DNA of 64,000 nucleotides from Pseudomonadota bacterium (lineage in GTDB: Bacteria > Pseudomonadota > Gammaproteobacteria > Burkholderiales > REEB80), in NCBI GenBank assembly GCA_028873515.1, contig JAGWIG010000002.1, forward strand, positions 29,950 to 93,949. Reading direction: 5' to 3'. How positions within the stretch are numbered: the first letter of the stretch is position 1; each line of letters opens with the position of its first letter. Shown here one piece after another: positions 37,932 to 47,658 of this stretch. The position numbers and the translations under genes are program-made. The notes beneath the pieces are model-generated. The model was given only the letters and a program-made list of their open reading frames with translations. It searched no databases and was not told the DNA's origin.

Positions 37932-39078
37932 TTAAGACTTCAAGCAACCTATGCAAATCTTTTATGTCATGGGAAGCACAAAGACTAACCCGCAGTCGGG
38001 CTTCCCCCTGTGCTACAGTTGGTGGCCTGATTGCAGGCACCCAGATTCCACTGTCAAACAGCCTCCTTGACATGGAAACTGCTCGTGAATTACTTCCCAT
38101 CATAAGAGGTTGTATGGGCGTATCGGATGGCATAAGATTCAACCCTATGGCATTTGCGTCATTTTTAAAAACACGAATGAGTTCAGTCAAATCATCCCTC
38201 CTGTTTTGTTCTGTACCCAGAATATGGAGCGCATGGCACATTGCATAGGCCAGAGCTGGAGGAATAGCAGTTGTATAAATATAACTTTTAGCCCGCTGGA
38301 TTAAGAAATCAGTAAGGTAACGCGGCCCAGCAACAAAAGCTCCATATCCACCCATGGCTTTACTTAGCGTTCCCATATATACAATCTGGTCCGTATCATG
38401 ATGGATACCATAAAGACTACCTCGCCCTTCATTCTGAAGCCCAAATCCATGAGCATCATCAATAACCAGCCAAGCATCATGGTACGTACAGAGGTCAGCC
38501 AGTAATTGAACAGGGGCAATATCTCCATCCATGCTGAATACACCATCAGTCACCACCAGCTTCTTTTTTACTTTTTCAGCAGACATCAACTGATCGAGCT
38601 GATTGATATTTTTATGCTGGTACCGAACCAGCTTTGCACGAGAAAGCAATGCCCCCTCATTCAGCGACGCGTGGTTAAGCCGGTCAGCAAATATTGTTGT
38701 ATGACGATCTGCAAGGGTAGTCAGAATTCCTAGATTTGCCAAATAACCCGATCCAAACAGCAATGCAGACTCTTGCGACACAAATTTTGCCAGCATGACT
38801 TCAAGTTCAGCATGGGGTTGCATATGACCACATACAAGATGTGATCCCCCAGCACCTACACCATACCGTGTAGCTCCCCGCCCTAATGCTTCAACTATTT
38901 CCGGATGATTGGCAAGCCCGAGATAGTCATTACTGCAAAATGAAAGAAAGAAGGAACCTCCCAGATCCACATTGGTTCCCTGTGGGCCAGTTTGAGTATA
39001 AACCTGGCGCCGAAGATCCAGACTTTCAAGCTGCTGAAGCTCGTTCTCTATTTCCCGCCGACCAAAACTTTCAAACAT
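37924..39078 (-). CDS. bioF: 8-amino-7-oxononanoate synthase
   Basis: PLP enzyme condensing pimeloyl-ACP with alanine. FCSNDYLGLANHPE at the substrate site, VIDDAHGFGLQNEGRGS with the PLP-binding Asp, and MGTLSKAMGGYGAFVAG with the Schiff-base lysine. The ATG at 39078 is used; the TTG at 39084 overlaps bioB. About 384 residues. Confidence 0.96.
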   Translation of the reverse strand: MFESFGRREIENELQQLESLDLRRQVYTQTGPQGTNVDLGGSFFLSFCSNDYLGLANHPEIVEALGRGATRYGVGAGGSHLVCGHMQPHAELEVMLAKFVSQESALLFGSGYLANLGILTTLADRHTTIFADRLNHASLNEGALLSRAKLVRYQHKNINQLDQLMSAEKVKKKLVVTDGVFSMDGDIAPVQLLADLCTYHDAWLVIDDAHGFGLQNEGRGSLYGIHHDTDQIVYMGTLSKAMGGYGAFVAGPRYLTDFLIQRAKSYIYTTAIPPALAYAMCHALHILGTEQNRRDDLTELIRVFKNDANAIGLNLMPSDTPIQPLMMGSNSRAVSMSRRLFDSGIWVPAIRPPTVAQGEARLRVSLCASHDIKDLHRLLEVLNE

Positions 39079-39080
39079 GA

Positions 39081-40037
39081 TCAAAGGGGAACTATGCCAA
39101 GCTTTGCAAACAGGGCTTGATCTGCCTTGATTTCCGGATTAACTGTAGTAAGAAGTTTTTCACCATAAAACACCGAATTGGCTCCCGCCAAAAAACAAAG
39201 AGCTTGAACCGCCTCAGCCATTTGCTGTCGACCAGCAGAAAGCCTGACATAACTTTTTGGCATACAAATGCGCGCCACTGCAATTGTTCTAACAAATTCC
39301 AAAGGATCAAGCGTAGCCTTTCCAAATAAAGGGGTTCCCTCAACCTGAACCAGCAAGTTAATCGGTACACTCTCTGGTTGAGGATCCAGCTTCGAAAGCT
39401 CATAAATTAGTCCAGCCCGTGCCTGGCGAGACTCGCCCATACCAACAATTCCTCCACAGCAAACATGTAGCCCTGCACTCCGTACCTTTTCAAGCGTATC
39501 AAGTCTATCGGAATATTCACGTGTATGGATAATCTCACCATAAAATTCCGGGCTTGTATCAAGATTATGATTATAATAATCAAGACCCGCGTCTCTTAAT
39601 TCTTCTGCCTGACCTTCTTTAAGCATGCCCAATGTAGCACAGGTTTCAAGACCCAGACTCTTGACTGCACTTATCATTTCCCTTACACGAACAAGATCTT
39701 TCCGTTTTGGCCCTCTCCATGCAGCACCCATACAGAACCGTGTGGCTCCCGCCTCCTTCGCGGCACGTGCCGCCTCAATGACCCCATCCAACGGGAGTAA
39801 TGCTTCACTGGAAACACCAGTATGATACCTTGCAGCTTGCGGACAATAGCCACAATCTTCAGGACACCCTCCTGTTTTAATGGATAAAAGCGTGCTGATC
39901 TGAACACGGTTCGGATCAAAATATTGACGGTGTATAGTTTGAGCCTTGAAAAGAAGATCACTGAATGGTAATTCAAACAGCAATTCAATCTGATCCTGAT
40001 CCAGAAGTTCACTGGGTGGGGCTATGCAATCTGTCAT
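39081..40037 (-). CDS. bioB: Biotin synthase
   Basis: Radical-SAM enzyme inserting sulfur into dethiobiotin. [21 protein letters not shown] holds the CxxxCxxC [4Fe-4S] motif; [26 protein letters not shown] and [11 protein letters not shown] are conserved, the last with the Arg ligand of the [2Fe-2S] cluster. The ATG at 40037 ([12 protein letters not shown]) matches family length (318 residues). First gene of the operon; no clear BirA operator is seen upstream. Confidence 0.97.
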   Translation of the reverse strand: MTDCIAPPSELLDQDQIELLFELPFSDLLFKAQTIHRQYFDPNRVQISTLLSIKTGGCPEDCGYCPQAARYHTGVSSEALLPLDGVIEAARAAKEAGATRFCMGAAWRGPKRKDLVRVREMISAVKSLGLETCATLGMLKEGQAEELRDAGLDYYNHNLDTSPEFYGEIIHTREYSDRLDTLEKVRSAGLHVCCGGIVGMGESRQARAGLIYELSKLDPQPESVPINLLVQVEGTPLFGKATLDPLEFVRTIAVARICMPKSYVRLSAGRQQMAEAVQALCFLAGANSVFYGEKLLTTVNPEIKADQALFAKLGIVPL

Positions 40038-40149
40038 GTAATGTTCATTCCGATGATATAAAACGATTTGGACCCGAACTGGCATTTTCCGCAAATGACC
40101 CGATGCTGTCAATTTTTGAAGCCCAGTTAAACGAACAGATGGCTAAAAA

Positions 40150-41259
40150 TTAGCCCCCAGATAGGGCAGAGAGCCGACGCTGGACGAAATTTTCAAGCAC
40201 TGATGGCAAATGTCGGGCAGAGATGGCTTCAATGTAGACTTTGCGTGCCTCTTCCGGATCGTGGTTTGCCTCAAACGCGATACCCAAACCCACAATCCAA
40301 GAAACCTCCTGTGGTTTTAATAAAAGCGCCTGTTGATAATCTGAGATTGCCTCGGATGATCTGCCAAGCCGTGTAAATATATCTGCTCTTAGCGCCAGAT
40401 AATTTGCATTTTTAATCCCCTGATCCTGAGATTTTTCCAATATCTCAAGTGCCTTCGCATCCTTTCCCTGCTCTACAAGCAATCGGGCCAATGGAAAACT
40501 GAAAGCAAGCAATCCGGGTTGATTTGCCAAGCCTGCTTTCAAAACAGTTTCAGCAGCCATAAACTGGTGCTGCTCTATGTAGAGTTGCGCCAAGGCTTGG
40601 CGTGCAGGGGCATTTTCAGGATCCAGGGTTATGGCTTGCCGAAATGCTGTCAGTGCATCTGCAATACGACCGGATTCCAGCATTTTTATACCTTGCTGAT
40701 ATTGCGTTTGAGACTGTTCATGATTATTTGCTGGCCGCAAAAAAGGAAAAGCTCCTGAAGTATTCGTTTCAACAGGCTTCACAAGCTTTACGGTAGCGTG
40801 CACAGGCTTGGAAGCAGTATGTTTTAAAGTGACCAATATTGTTGGGGATCGGAACTTTCTTTTTGCTAATATAGCTACACGCCCTGGCTTGGCATCAGCC
40901 GTTTGCACGGACCTGAAAGATCGACCAGGTGATGGAGAATGCTGATTGAAAACAGATATACCTGATGTAGGCTTGGCAGCATTGGTCGCGATAACGGGTT
41001 TTTTTGCATCCACAACAATAGCTGTTTTTTCAACTGGAACAGGCTTAGAAACAGGAAGAATAATGGGTCGGTTATGATGAAACCCAAAAAAACCAATGGC
41101 AAAACCAGCAGAAAGCAAAGCAGCAAAACCAACAATCATCCAGGGCCATTGAACCGTACGTAAAGAAGCCCTGCTTGAAACCGCCTTAGGTAATATCAAA
41201 TCCCGTTCATGCCGATCCCGTTTTTCAAGATCTTTGAGAACCTGATTAATCAGGCTCAT
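40150..41259 (-). CDS. mshN: MSHA biogenesis TPR protein MshN
   Basis: Begins MSLINQVLKDLEKRDRHERD, the usual MshN start. One membrane helix lies at about 38-58, then a variable linker, then TPR repeats from about 190 (ALTAFRQAITLDPENAPARQ, SEAISDYQQALLLKPQE). In the MSHA system it is an inner-membrane accessory factor. 369 residues. Last gene of the pilus operon; overlaps mshM as ATGA. Confidence 0.85.
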   Translation of the reverse strand: MSLINQVLKDLEKRDRHERDLILPKAVSSRASLRTVQWPWMIVGFAALLSAGFAIGFFGFHHNRPIILPVSKPVPVEKTAIVVDAKKPVIATNAAKPTSGISVFNQHSPSPGRSFRSVQTADAKPGRVAILAKRKFRSPTILVTLKHTASKPVHATVKLVKPVETNTSGAFPFLRPANNHEQSQTQYQQGIKMLESGRIADALTAFRQAITLDPENAPARQALAQLYIEQHQFMAAETVLKAGLANQPGLLAFSFPLARLLVEQGKDAKALEILEKSQDQGIKNANYLALRADIFTRLGRSSEAISDYQQALLLKPQEVSWIVGLGIAFEANHDPEEARKVYIEAISARHLPSVLENFVQRRLSALSGG

Positions 41260-42158
41260 TTAAAATATATCCAGGCAAAACCTATCCCTACGCCTGCACA
41301 ACCCAGGACAGTGACAGCAAGCCACAATTTCAGGTAATTTCGACGATTTACCAATACGAGTGTATCTCTACATGCAACTTGTACGTGGTGCCGGTTAATC
41401 TGTCGACTACCTTCTCCATAGGCAAGGAGCATGGATTTATGGGCCAGAATGTTAATCAGTCTTGGAATCCCTCTGCTCAGCCTATAAAGGTAATTAACTG
41501 CAGCCTTATCAATCAACTGACCACCGGTATAGCCCGCCACGCTTAGACGATGGGCAAGATAATATTCCGTCTCTTGCCTATTTAGGGACCCCAGCTCATA
41601 AAAAAAAGTGATCCGCTGAGTCAACTGTCTTACAGAGTCACGGTTCAATTTAACATCTAGTTCAGGCTGGCCAAACAAGACAACCTGTAAAAGCTTGCGC
41701 TTCTCAGTTTCGATATTGGAAAGCAGACGTAATGCTTCAATACTTTCAAGAGGCATGGCCTGTGCCTCATCCACACAGACAACAACCTGTTTTCCTTGGC
41801 CTGCATAACCGACAAGCGCCATGGATAAAGTTTTAAACAACTCATGCTGAGCCCGCCCTTCTCCTTGGGGCACACCTAGCTCATCAGCCAAAGTCAGCAG
41901 TAAGGCGTGAGGTTCAAGATATGGATTAGGAATATAAGCTGTTACATATTCATTTCCAAGACTCCCAAGAAATTTTCGACACAGCAACGTTTTTCCCGTA
42001 CCCACTTCCCCAGTAATCTTGATAAACCCTTCGCCTGTTTGAATCGCAATAAGAAGTGTATTCAGTGCCTCCTGGTAGGTTTTGAAAGCAAGAAAAAAGC
42101 TCGTATCAGGAGTGATCCCGAATGGCATTTCGCGCAATCCGAAATATTCAAGATACAT
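41256..42158 (-). CDS. mshM: MSHA biogenesis ATPase MshM (ExeA-like)
   Basis: AAA ATPase of the ExeA/GspA group thought to help assemble the secretin MshL. MYLEYFGLREMPFGITPD is the typical N-terminus; Walker A ITGEVGTGKTLLCR; Walker B VVVCVDEAQAMP; sensor region RLLSNIETEKRKLLQVVLFGQPEL. A membrane helix near the C-terminus (about 277-298) anchors it. 300 residues. Confidence 0.9.
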   Translation of the reverse strand: MYLEYFGLREMPFGITPDTSFFLAFKTYQEALNTLLIAIQTGEGFIKITGEVGTGKTLLCRKFLGSLGNEYVTAYIPNPYLEPHALLLTLADELGVPQGEGRAQHELFKTLSMALVGYAGQGKQVVVCVDEAQAMPLESIEALRLLSNIETEKRKLLQVVLFGQPELDVKLNRDSVRQLTQRITFFYELGSLNRQETEYYLAHRLSVAGYTGGQLIDKAAVNYLYRLSRGIPRLINILAHKSMLLAYGEGSRQINRHHVQVACRDTLVLVNRRNYLKLWLAVTVLGCAGVGIGFAWIYFK

Positions 42159-42164
42159 ATGCAG

Positions 42165-43874
42165 CTAATCGCCTTCCTGGTTCAGTTTCATTATCGCGTT
42201 CTTATGAGCCAAAATATCCGTATCCCATGAAGAATCATTATTAACGACTGTCGCTCTTAGTAAAATAACCAGTTCGGATTTAACAACCGTCTGTGCTTTC
42301 TGTTTAAAAGCATCCCCAAGAAACGGCATATCACCCAGAAGGGGTACCTTGGAATTGCTGTTAACCACTGATTCTTTCATAAGCCCGCCAAGAACAATAA
42401 TCTGACCATTACGAGCCCGGACAATAGAATCTGTTTCACTAATAGCACTAGAGGCAAGAGGCAAATTAATAGTTTGATTATTGCCAAAATCTATTTGCTT
42501 GTTAACCTGTGTCACATCAGATACAGATGGATGAATATGCAGGATAATTTCACCCTTCGAGTTTATTTCAGGCGTAACATCCAGTGCAATCCCGGAAAAA
42601 AAGGGTGCCAGATCAACGCTTGGCGCGCTGGTTGTACCCGTTACTGAAGTAGCAAGTGAATTCGTGAACCCAATTGGAAAAAACTCATCAGTTCCTACCT
42701 TAAGTATGGCCTTCTGATTATTGATCGTTGCAATTCTTGGGCTTGACAGAACATGCACTGTGCCCTGGGTTTGAAGAAAAGATAACAAGGCAGACAGGTT
42801 CCCGGTCTGTAATGCAACACCAAGCATTCCTCCAAGTGCATTGGACCCTGAAACCAGAGACTGGCCAGGCAGGGACGATAACCCTGTCGTAGGATCAGTT
42901 AATCCACCTGTTAAAGATCTCCCCTGAAGTATTGCACCCTGGTTTATTTCTCCAATACTGTACCGGCGCTGTCCATTTGCTCCCCCAAGAGCGGCCCAGT
43001 TTATCCCGGCCTGAAACTGGCTGTTCAGATCGACTTCAATGATCTTCGCATCCAGTATGACCTGCCTGTCAACAGATAGTTGGGTCGCATTGAGAAAGGC
43101 TGCAATATTACGTAACTCAGCAGGCATTGCCCGAACCACAATTACCCCGGACTGAGGGTTTACAACGACCTCACGCCCACCTCCGCTACCTACAATTGTT
43201 TTTAATGAAGCAGTCAGCTCCCCCCAGAAATTACTATCAGTAGTTGTTTCAACGCTACTGCTTTCAGTATCCTGGGGAGATGTCGAACTGTTCGTTGACT
43301 GACCAGGAACCCCCATTCCATTATTGTTGCTTATGCCTGGCTGAATCTCACTTGAGCTTACTCGTGTAACTGAAAGCCCTTTGCGATCTCCAGGAATATA
43401 GTTAACATGATAGACTCGTGTCTCCATTGTTGGAGATTCGATAAAAATCTGGTTGCCATCTACTCGATAATCATAGCCATAAAGATCACGAATCGCATCA
43501 AGTGCCTGAAATAGCGTTACATCCTTAAGGTTAACAGTAATAAGCCCTTTCACATCAGGATGAACCAGCATACTGTATCGTGTGCCGGAAACTATCCCCA
43601 TAAACACTTCAGCAGCAGGTGCATCATGCACATCAAGATCAAAATGGGCGTTCAACGGTTTAGCCGAAGGTAGTGGCATCTGAAGATCTAGCGGGGGCAA
43701 CAGTGCCTGGTTAACCGCAACAGGAACATGAACCGCAGCAGTCGAAGAAGCCTGCTTGACATCAAGCGCCTTCTGAATAGCGGCGGTGGCACTCTGATCA
43801 TGCTTGACCAGCTGATAATCACAACCTGAAAGACTGATAAAAAGGCAGGCACATAACAGCAGTTTCATCATCAT
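42165..43874 (-). CDS. mshL: MSHA pilus secretin MshL
   Basis: Outer-membrane secretin channel for the MSHA pilus. Lipoprotein signal with SLSGC (cysteine about 18). An STN/secretin N-terminal domain follows (about 75-160), a Ser/Thr/Asn-rich linker (about 185-215), and the secretin domain with VDRQVILDAKIIEVDL, VHVLSSPRIATINNQKA and VVLGGLMKES-like IIVLGGLMKESVVNSNSKVP. 569 residues. Three ATG codons in a row; the first overlaps the mshK stop. Confidence 0.93.
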   Translation of the reverse strand: MMMKLLLCACLFISLSGCDYQLVKHDQSATAAIQKALDVKQASSTAAVHVPVAVNQALLPPLDLQMPLPSAKPLNAHFDLDVHDAPAAEVFMGIVSGTRYSMLVHPDVKGLITVNLKDVTLFQALDAIRDLYGYDYRVDGNQIFIESPTMETRVYHVNYIPGDRKGLSVTRVSSSEIQPGISNNNGMGVPGQSTNSSTSPQDTESSSVETTTDSNFWGELTASLKTIVGSGGGREVVVNPQSGVIVVRAMPAELRNIAAFLNATQLSVDRQVILDAKIIEVDLNSQFQAGINWAALGGANGQRRYSIGEINQGAILQGRSLTGGLTDPTTGLSSLPGQSLVSGSNALGGMLGVALQTGNLSALLSFLQTQGTVHVLSSPRIATINNQKAILKVGTDEFFPIGFTNSLATSVTGTTSAPSVDLAPFFSGIALDVTPEINSKGEIILHIHPSVSDVTQVNKQIDFGNNQTINLPLASSAISETDSIVRARNGQIIVLGGLMKESVVNSNSKVPLLGDMPFLGDAFKQKAQTVVKSELVILLRATVVNNDSSWDTDILAHKNAIMKLNQEGD

Positions 43875-44290
43875 TTTTCTCGCATGGCCTTTTCACCCAT
43901 AAGTGAATTCTTTTTATTATGCAATTCAATTGCATGAGTATACAAATATAGTTTTCTTCGCTGCCCATCCCGGCTAACAACTACAAATCCCGTGCCGATA
44001 CTCAATAATTTCCAGTTACCATCAAAGCCATCAACCTGTACCATTTGTCCATCCAGCATGGCACCCTGATAATCAGGTGATCGCAAAATACTTTGCAGAC
44101 GCGGCAAGCCGGACTGCATCTTTGGGGCCAACGTATCCGCCATAAAGGGCGGCTCGGTCGGATCACGTAATCCGGAAGCAAAACAAATTCCAGACATCAT
44201 ACAACATATTAGCCAGACAGCGGCAACCAACCTGGGCACCCACCCTGATTCATAATCAAATTTCAATGATGTGAAGGAATACTCAACCAT
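43871..44290 (-). CDS. mshK: MSHA biogenesis protein MshK
   Basis: Small inner-membrane/periplasmic protein, PilP-like. The hydrophobic segment at about 17-36 is followed by GLRDPTEPP and LQSILRSPDYQGAMLDGQMV, with a short beta domain (WKLLSIGTGFVVVSRDGQRRKLYL). It likely links the inner-membrane complex to the secretin, by analogy to PilP. Start at 44290 is a choice; a frame 18 codons longer exists inside mshJ. About 139 residues. Confidence 0.75.
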   Translation of the reverse strand: MVEYSFTSLKFDYESGWVPRLVAAVWLICCMMSGICFASGLRDPTEPPFMADTLAPKMQSGLPRLQSILRSPDYQGAMLDGQMVQVDGFDGNWKLLSIGTGFVVVSRDGQRRKLYLYTHAIELHNKKNSLMGEKAMREK

Positions 44291-44913
44291 GCCTTCTCCA
44301 ACCCTAAGGTGTCTAGAGTGATTGTCATTTTCTCCTTTGGCCATTTCACGACTTCAAGCTTTAATCCTGACCAATACATTTGCCATGGCAATTGCTCAAT
44401 TCGTTGTGCATAATCCACCAAATCAAAAAAATTTCCTTCAACGGTAATTTCCACCGCATGTTGGTAAATTGGATCTCCCTCAAGGACTGGCGTAGGTCCT
44501 GTATCCAAAACTACAGTCGGGAGCGTTTTCAGTGACACAAGTCTTACCTGTGGATCTGCCCTAACAAGCCCTTCAAGAAGAGCTGGCATTTTTGAAGCAG
44601 GAACCAAATCCTGACGGGCTGACTGAAGCTGCCCCTTCATCAATCCAATTTGCTCCCGAATAGCTGCCAGTTGCATTTTTTCCATCTTTTGCAAATCAGG
44701 TTGCCCCGCCAAATTCAAAATCTGTGTATTAACCTGCTGAATCTGCCGATCTAAGCCTATCAAATCCCTTCTTTTTTGTACAATACGGGAACTCATCGGA
44801 AACAATATCAGATAAACCACAAATACAAACATCAACACCCACATGCCAAGAACAATGCGCTGGATGGCATATGGAAATGCAATGACTTTCCCGTACAAAT
44901 CTACAAGACGCAC
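44263..44913 (-). CDS. mshJ: MSHA biogenesis protein MshJ (PilO-like)
   Basis: Bitopic membrane protein: helix at about 20-42, then a coiled coil (about 45-90) and a PilO-like periplasmic domain. It matches MshJ by position and architecture. Start is GTG, overlapping the preceding TAG by one base, with GAGGG upstream. 216 residues. Confidence 0.82.
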   Translation of the reverse strand: MRLVDLYGKVIAFPYAIQRIVLGMWVLMFVFVVYLILFPMSSRIVQKRRDLIGLDRQIQQVNTQILNLAGQPDLQKMEKMQLAAIREQIGLMKGQLQSARQDLVPASKMPALLEGLVRADPQVRLVSLKTLPTVVLDTGPTPVLEGDPIYQHAVEITVEGNFFDLVDYAQRIEQLPWQMYWSGLKLEVVKWPKEKMTITLDTLGLEKAWLSIPSHH

Positions 44914-45512
44914 TATTTAGAACCCTCTATTGAAGAATGTAGATTAAATTTCACAATATCATAGCCCTTATATGTGCTTGCCTTAACTTCCAGTGTAGAA
45001 AATTGCTTACCTTGCAAAACTGTCTCCGACTCCAGAGAGCCAATATATTCGGGTACAAACTTAGGACTAAGCGCTTTCCCTATAAGCGTCAATCCATCAT
45101 TCTGGGCCCGGATATCAATCCCGGTCAGCCAGACCCCTGACAGGCTACGCCTTGCAATTGCAGTCAGATAACGTGAATACCCTTGCCTATCTCCAAGCCG
45201 GGCATTATTGATAATGGCGTCCAGTCTTTTTTGCCTGTCAAGCTCCGCTTTGGCCTCCATGAGTAATTTCTCAAACGCATTGTTAGGTGCTTGAGCCTGC
45301 CGTCTTGCTTCAAGCAATCTTTTTTTTGCACTCAACTGCGCTTTTGCCGAGTCGAGATTCAATTCCATTCTGCTTTCTTGAACATAAAGAAAACCAAAAC
45401 CTATCGTACCCAACCCCATTACTAATAAAGCAGTCCACAACAATTTTCGAAAAGTTAGCAGGGGTCGGGGAGGAAGAAGGTGCGGGTTAAAAAGGTTAAT
45501 CAACTGACTCAT
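44913..45512 (-). CDS. PilN-domain MSHA assembly protein
   Basis: PilN-like: membrane helix at about 22-43, coiled coil about 47-95, then a ferredoxin-like domain with YSRYLTAIARRSLSGVWLTG. The PilM-like gene mshI precedes it and MshJ follows, so the trio resembles PilM-PilN-PilO. The ATG at 45512 (MSQLINLFNPHLLP) is typical and overlaps the mshI stop. About 199 residues. Sometimes called MshI2. Confidence 0.82.
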   Translation of the reverse strand: MSQLINLFNPHLLPPRPLLTFRKLLWTALLVMGLGTIGFGFLYVQESRMELNLDSAKAQLSAKKRLLEARRQAQAPNNAFEKLLMEAKAELDRQKRLDAIINNARLGDRQGYSRYLTAIARRSLSGVWLTGIDIRAQNDGLTLIGKALSPKFVPEYIGSLESETVLQGKQFSTLEVKASTYKGYDIVKFNLHSSIEGSK

Positions 45513-46387
45513 GGTGTTCCCCGCAAAAGAATGCCATGAAGCAGCCATGCCTGGGTATAAACCTCAGCAGACAGTCCTTCCTCTAAACCGGGAGGATCAA
45601 GGCTTACCAGCGGCAAATCAAGTGCCTGTCCCAATCCCTCCATCAAATTTGTCCCCGGAGGCTGAAACACGCTAAACTGCGTGACCGGCCACTCATGAAA
45701 CTGGCGTTCTACATGATCCATAGAACGTTGTACCTCTAATACCAGGCGATCTGTAGATACCGAGTCAAGCATTGATGCACCCATATCCAGATGTCGCACA
45801 TGAAAAATCGAACCTTTGGAGATAAACGTGACATAACCCGCAGTCTCATCAAATGCCAAGGCTGCAACACAAGCATCCTGAACCGCTACAAGGTTACGGA
45901 TAGCCATCTCAGGGATGTCGATCACATTTAAATTAATGCCTGCCTGTAAACACCACTGCATGTAACGACTGATTATGCTGTTTCGTGCACAAACAGCATA
46001 AATCTGGGGATTTCGTTGCCCAGCATAAGGAAGTTTGATGAGATCTACCGTCGCTTCAGTGGGGGAATAATCAATCATATCCTTGATACGCCAGCGTACT
46101 GCATTCAATAATTCTGAATCTGGTACTTCTGGCGAATCGACCAAGAATAGCTGATATTCAGAAAACCGTAACATAATCGCTGTAGAAATGCCGCGTAAAC
46201 CCAACTCTTTCCACACTTCAGAAAGTGTTTCTTTTTCCGTACCTTCATTAACAGTAATATGCCGAAAAACAGGGGCCCTTCCCGGTATGCGGGCAACCAG
46301 TGTCAGTGAGCCCCCGCCAATCCGCAAGCCTATGGCTCCTTCACCTTTTGCGCTACCTCTTCCCCAAGGCAACCGGACTCCCTTCAT
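45509..46387 (-). CDS. mshI: PilM-like MSHA biogenesis protein MshI
   Basis: Cytoplasmic actin-fold protein of the PilM/MshI group that anchors the PilN-like partner. IGLRIGGGSLTLVAR begins the fold; ELLNAVRWRIKDMIDYSPTEA and VQRSMDHVERQFHEW are characteristic. 292 residues. It starts a second gene set about 50 nt after mshP without an evident terminator. Confidence 0.85.
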   Translation of the reverse strand: MKGVRLPWGRGSAKGEGAIGLRIGGGSLTLVARIPGRAPVFRHITVNEGTEKETLSEVWKELGLRGISTAIMLRFSEYQLFLVDSPEVPDSELLNAVRWRIKDMIDYSPTEATVDLIKLPYAGQRNPQIYAVCARNSIISRYMQWCLQAGINLNVIDIPEMAIRNLVAVQDACVAALAFDETAGYVTFISKGSIFHVRHLDMGASMLDSVSTDRLVLEVQRSMDHVERQFHEWPVTQFSVFQPPGTNLMEGLGQALDLPLVSLDPPGLEEGLSAEVYTQAWLLHGILLRGTP

Positions 46388-46439
46388 AGGCTACTTCCTT
46401 TACTTATTTTCATATATTCTAACGGTTAATTAACGAATA

Positions 46440-46841
46440 CTATAGCGCGACAGTAGCCTGTACTTCACGCTCGACATAATCCTGCTGCCCGGAAACCCCA
46501 TAGCTCGCAGTTGAAGTCAATGTGGCAAATGTAACAGTCTGCCCACTTTCCTGTGCAGTTGTTTCCTGACAGGTAACCAGAACCGAGAAACCAGGCATAT
46601 CCGGAGCCACGGAAATCGATTGACTCGCAGCACACAGGTTACGTCGCATTACCTGATAGAGTCCCCACTCCATGCCGGCACGGGCAGCCTGATAGGCCCG
46701 CTCAGTCTGGAATGCCTGTCCATTCTCGCTTGCCTGAGTGGGAACAACCAAAGCAAGATAAGCGCCGAGACTGGCAAGAATGACCAGAATAAATACAGCC
46801 AGCGCCAAACCAAAGCCGGCCTGATGGTATCTAGGGTTCAT
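46440..46841 (-). CDS. mshP: MSHA pilin-like protein MshP
   Basis: Minor component of the pilus. The hydrophobic N-terminal helix GFGLALAVFILVILASLGAY follows a short basic leader but lacks the standard prepilin Glu5, as in PilX-like proteins. The body resembles PilX/MshP, including the AYQAARAGMEWGLYQ helix. ATG 46841 (MNPRYHQAGFG) overlaps the mshO stop by 11 nt. About 133 residues. Confidence 0.82.
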   Translation of the reverse strand: MNPRYHQAGFGLALAVFILVILASLGAYLALVVPTQASENGQAFQTERAYQAARAGMEWGLYQVMRRNLCAASQSISVAPDMPGFSVLVTCQETTAQESGQTVTFATLTSTASYGVSGQQDYVEREVQATVAL

Positions 46842-47658
46842 TATTGATACCCACTTCTGAGTAAAGCATCGCCGTTCCTCCCCCTTCACTCAGGGTGAAG
46901 CCCATTGAAACCAATCCTTCCCGTTGCGTTGACCCCGGGGTATAAACCATGCTGCAAGCCGAAACACCTGACACGACAAGACTGGATGCTGCACCTGTAA
47001 AACTGGTGGGCTGCACAGCGCTCACTGGATATTTGCTGTAACGGGTAATTGTTCCTAATTGAGGATTTGATCCATCAGGACTACAGGCATATGTAACTGG
47101 AGTATCAACAATCATGAAACGATGATTGGAGGGATCAATGGGGAACGGCTTGCTTCCTGCACTATAGCTTATATTTGTCAACGATGTTCCACTGGCTGTA
47201 ACTGCACGCATATTATCACCTGCATAGGCATCATCACCCGGCACGCCAAGATTGTAGATCACTATGTAAGAACCTGCTGGTACCGTGATAGCTGGAGTCA
47301 AAACATCGAAATTACCAGCCGCTGCTGATGTAAAGTCAATCAAATTACCCGGCGCACCTACCCGATAACGTCCGGCGGAGACCGTGTGAAGAAACTCCAG
47401 ATAAGTATTTCCACCTGATTGTGTTACCCTCACACTGTTAGGGAGAGCTTCTTTCAACTCACGACGCATGAACTGTGTTGCTGTCAAGGCAGCATCCGTT
47501 AACCTGGCATTGCGCGTCGCATCAAGATAGCCTTCCACAGGTTGACGAACATTAAGCGCGGTCACGGCAACCAGAATTGCTACGATAACCATGGTCATGA
47601 CCAATTCTACAAGGGTAAAGCCACCTGCTCGATCATTACGGAATGGTGTTGGGCGCAT
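46831..47658 (-). CDS. mshO: MSHA minor prepilin MshO
   Basis: Prepilin with GGFTLVELVMTMVIVAILVA: Gly/Phe cleavage site and Glu5 after a short leader. The globular part (about 40-275) is large, as in GspJ/MshO minor pilins. The gene overlaps mshD by 23 nt. Confidence 0.86.
   Translation of the reverse strand: MRPTPFRNDRAGGFTLVELVMTMVIVAILVAVTALNVRQPVEGYLDATRNARLTDAALTATQFMRRELKEALPNSVRVTQSGGNTYLEFLHTVSAGRYRVGAPGNLIDFTSAAAGNFDVLTPAITVPAGSYIVIYNLGVPGDDAYAGDNMRAVTASGTSLTNISYSAGSKPFPIDPSNHRFMIVDTPVTYACSPDGSNPQLGTITRYSKYPVSAVQPTSFTGAASSLVVSGVSACSMVYTPGSTQREGLVSMGFTLSEGGGTAMLYSEVGINNEP

Noticed and set aside
39965..40153. 62-codon plus-strand frame antisense to bioB and reaching mshN
   Set aside because: The tail looks somewhat protein-like, but most of it is antisense to the bioB N-terminus and no family fits.
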